DNA of 15,424 nucleotides from Treponema sp. (GTDB lineage: Bacteria; Spirochaetota; Spirochaetia; Treponematales; Breznakiellaceae). The DNA lies in assembly GCA_031288815.1 (NCBI GenBank), contig JAITQR010000040.1, positions 1 to 15,424 of the forward strand. Direction: 5' to 3'. The notes beneath the pieces are model-generated. The model saw only the letters and a list, made by a program, of their open reading frames with translations, had not been told where the DNA came from and did not search any database. The translations under genes and the position numbers were made by a program. This document shows, piece after piece, positions 13,915 to 15,424 of this stretch (position 1 is the stretch's first letter; each line of letters starts with the position of its first letter).

Positions 13915-14886
13915 ATGAAAAAAATCTTTCAGCGGCTTCTCATTTTCTTTATCGCGGTTCCTCTTGTTCTTGCCCTGGTAGTGTTCTTTCCTCAGCGGAA
14001 CCACCTGGCCCTCAATATCGTAATCCTTGTTTTTATTGGTCTTGGTTCGGCTGAATTTTCCGTGATCCTGGGAGTTTGTTCCGCTTCCCGCGCAAAATCC
14101 CCAAAAACCGCCGGGGAGGAGCTTATTTACCATCCCGGCCGGATCCGCCCCAATACCGGGACGACGACATGGGTAATTCCCGTAAAACGCCAGGTGGAGG
14201 CCGCTATTCTGGGTATTCTGGCCCCCCTGACAATGACCATTGTAAGCGGTTTTTCCCCGATCCCGGGGAATCTGGACATAAGCAGCCTGGCATCCTCCGC
14301 GGCCTTTATCCTTGGGGGGATCTGGGTTCTCCTTTCCCGGGTGTTTAGCCCGGAGGCGGAATTACAGGATTACACCCGCCATACGGCATCAGGTTTTTCG
14401 GTGATGGTATATCCGGGTCTTTTCCTGATTTGGCTCATCCGGATGACTACGCTTACCAGTTCCTCCCTGGTTATCCTTGTGTTCCTCCTCATGGTTTTCG
14501 GCAGCGATTCGGTGGCTTGGGCCGCGGGGATGCTTTTCGGCAAGGGAAACCGGGGAATCGTGGCGGCCAGCCCGAACAAAAGCGTGGCTGGTTTTATCGG
14601 GGGAATAGGAGCGTCGATCCTGGTGGGGGCCGGGGCGGAATTTTTTATCGGGGACGCCCTGGTTTCCCGTTTTTTCCCTTCCCCCTTTGCGGGAATCCTC
14701 CTGGGGTTTTTGTCGGGTTGCGCCTCCTCCCTGGGGGATCTGGCTGAATCGGCCCTGAAACGGAGTTCCGGTATAAAGGATTCGGGGACCCTCATCCCCG
14801 GCAGAGGTGGCGTCCTTGATTCTATCGACTCCATAGCCCTGGCGGCTCCGGTTTTTTATCTGAGTTACCGGATACTTTTCCAATGA
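13915..14886 (+). CDS. cdsA: Phosphatidate cytidylyltransferase (CDP-diglyceride synthase)
   Basis: CdsA makes CDP-diacylglycerol from phosphatidate and CTP, the branch-point precursor of phospholipids, in the cytoplasmic membrane. The 323-residue protein has about eight hydrophobic segments. Catalytic-region motifs are VFGSDSVAWAAGMLFGK (194-210), ASPNKSVAGFIGG (218-230) and the C-terminal signature ESALKRSSGIKDSG (278-291) plus IPGRGGVLDSIDS (294-306). Compared with the usual signature (HGGxxDRxD), R297 replaces the common His and S303 the common Arg, while both Asp (302, 305) are kept. A polar loop at 58-90 (PGRIRPNTGTTTW within it) is longer than in E. coli. The ATG at 13915 is chosen because it gives MKKIFQRLLIFF, a normal membrane start, and follows the uppS stop by 4 bases; ribosome site weak. 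Confidence 0.92.
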   Translation: MKKIFQRLLIFFIAVPLVLALVVFFPQRNHLALNIVILVFIGLGSAEFSVILGVCSASRAKSPKTAGEELIYHPGRIRPNTGTTTWVIPVKRQVEAAILGILAPLTMTIVSGFSPIPGNLDISSLASSAAFILGGIWVLLSRVFSPEAELQDYTRHTASGFSVMVYPGLFLIWLIRMTTLTSSSLVILVFLLMVFGSDSVAWAAGMLFGKGNRGIVAASPNKSVAGFIGGIGASILVGAGAEFFIGDALVSRFFPSPFAGILLGFLSGCASSLGDLAESALKRSSGIKDSGTLIPGRGGVLDSIDSIALAAPVFYLSYRILFQ

Positions 14887-15424
14887 AAAAGCGGATAGCC
14901 GTCCTGGGGGCCACCGGTTCCATTGGACGAAACACCCTGGATGTGATCCGCGCCAATCCCCGGGACTTCGAGGTGGTCCTTCTCTCCGCCAAGACTAACG
15001 CCGGTTCCCTCCGGAAACTGGGGGAGGAATTTCCCGGCGCGGCCCTCTCCCTGGCCGGCCATGATCCTGCGGAGCTTCTGGAAGCCATTGGAAGGGCCGG
15101 GGCCCATATCACCGTCAACGGCATAGCGGGCGCGGCGGGGCTTGCGCCTTCGGCGGCGGCCCTGGAGGCGGGATCGGATCTTGCCCTGGCGAACAAGGAA
15201 AGCATCGTCATGGCGGGGCCTCTTATCCTGGATCTTGCCCGGGAAAAGGGAAGGCGCGTCATCCCGGTGGATTCGGAACATACGGCTATTTTTCAGCTTC
15301 TCCATGCCCATAACAGGGAAAGGGTGGCGGAAATACTCCTAACCGCGTCGGGAGGGCCCTTCCGGTCTTACAGCCGCGAGGAAATGGGGAAGGTGAAAGC
15401 GGAAGACGCCCTGTCCCACCCTAC
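14883..15424 (+). CDS. dxr: 1-deoxy-D-xylulose 5-phosphate reductoisomerase, N-terminal part (cut by window edge)
   Basis: DXR converts DXP to 2-C-methylerythritol 4-phosphate with NADPH, the committed step of the MEP isoprenoid pathway that feeds UppS. The first 180 residues are present; the family is near 380-400. The NADPH-binding loop VLGATGSIG (7-15) opens the protein. LANKESIVMAG (102-112) and PVDSEHTAIFQLL (128-140), with metal ligands D130 and E132, are intact, as is the substrate loop TASGGPFR (154-161). The third metal ligand lies beyond the right edge. The ATG shares bases with the cdsA TGA (ATGA overlap); there is no good ribosome site, so translation is probably coupled to cdsA. 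The frame runs open to the end of the window. Confidence 0.95.
   Translation, partial: MKKRIAVLGATGSIGRNTLDVIRANPRDFEVVLLSAKTNAGSLRKLGEEFPGAALSLAGHDPAELLEAIGRAGAHITVNGIAGAAGLAPSAAALEAGSDLALANKESIVMAGPLILDLAREKGRRVIPVDSEHTAIFQLLHAHNRERVAEILLTASGGPFRSYSREEMGKVKAEDALSHP

Noticed and set aside
14076..14348. Possible frameshift in cdsA suggested by a 90-codon overlapping frame
   Set aside because: The main frame stays open with membrane helices and all CdsA motifs in order; the overlapping frame is proline- and arginine-rich without homology signals.

Overview
The window reads as a chromosomal segment of a spirochaete, most likely a moderately GC-rich treponeme of the kind found in termite guts. 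This rests on three things: the gene order rpsB-tsf-frr-uppS-cdsA-dxr without pyrH, which I recall from treponemal genomes; the long acidic tail on ribosomal protein S2; and general protein character. I could not run a search, so the genus is an inference. I see no insertion sequences, prophage genes, CRISPR arrays, tRNAs or rRNAs, and no stretch over about 250 bases without a gene.

Positions 1-2078, minus strand: a compact three-gene unit read right to left. It encodes a CxxCxxCC cysteine-cluster protein (YkgJ/UPF0153 type), a metallo-beta-lactamase-fold hydrolase, and the N-terminal two thirds of an MltG-type endolytic murein transglycosylase that runs off the left edge. Positions 2079-2332 are a divergent control region with a promoter candidate for the minus-strand unit, a perfect 12-bp hairpin in its leader, an imperfect 13-bp inverted repeat, and a Pho-box-like array of four 7-mers at 11-bp spacing in front of pstS.

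Positions 2333-10023, plus strand: a complete phosphate uptake and sensing operon, pstS-pstC-pstA-pstB-phoU-phoB-phoR, followed by a small outer-membrane beta-barrel protein. Most junctions overlap (GTGA, ATGA) or are a few bases apart, so transport (PstSCAB), signalling brake (PhoU) and two-component control (PhoB/PhoR) are probably made from one message. The Pho-box array suggests that PhoB autoregulates the unit.

Positions 10137-10724: a stand-alone maf nucleotide pyrophosphatase gene. Positions 10737-15424: a housekeeping operon rpsB-tsf-frr-uppS-cdsA-dxr, joining translation (S2, EF-Ts, ribosome recycling factor) to isoprenoid carrier and phospholipid synthesis (UppS, CdsA, DXR). It has a promoter candidate and a leader with two hairpins directly upstream of rpsB. 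dxr is cut by the right edge.

I did not find a wholly new multi-gene system. The most interesting signals are the rpsB leader with its repeated palindromic loop sequence, the four-unit Pho-box array, the large periplasmic insertion in PstC, and the outer-membrane protein at the end of the Pho operon.
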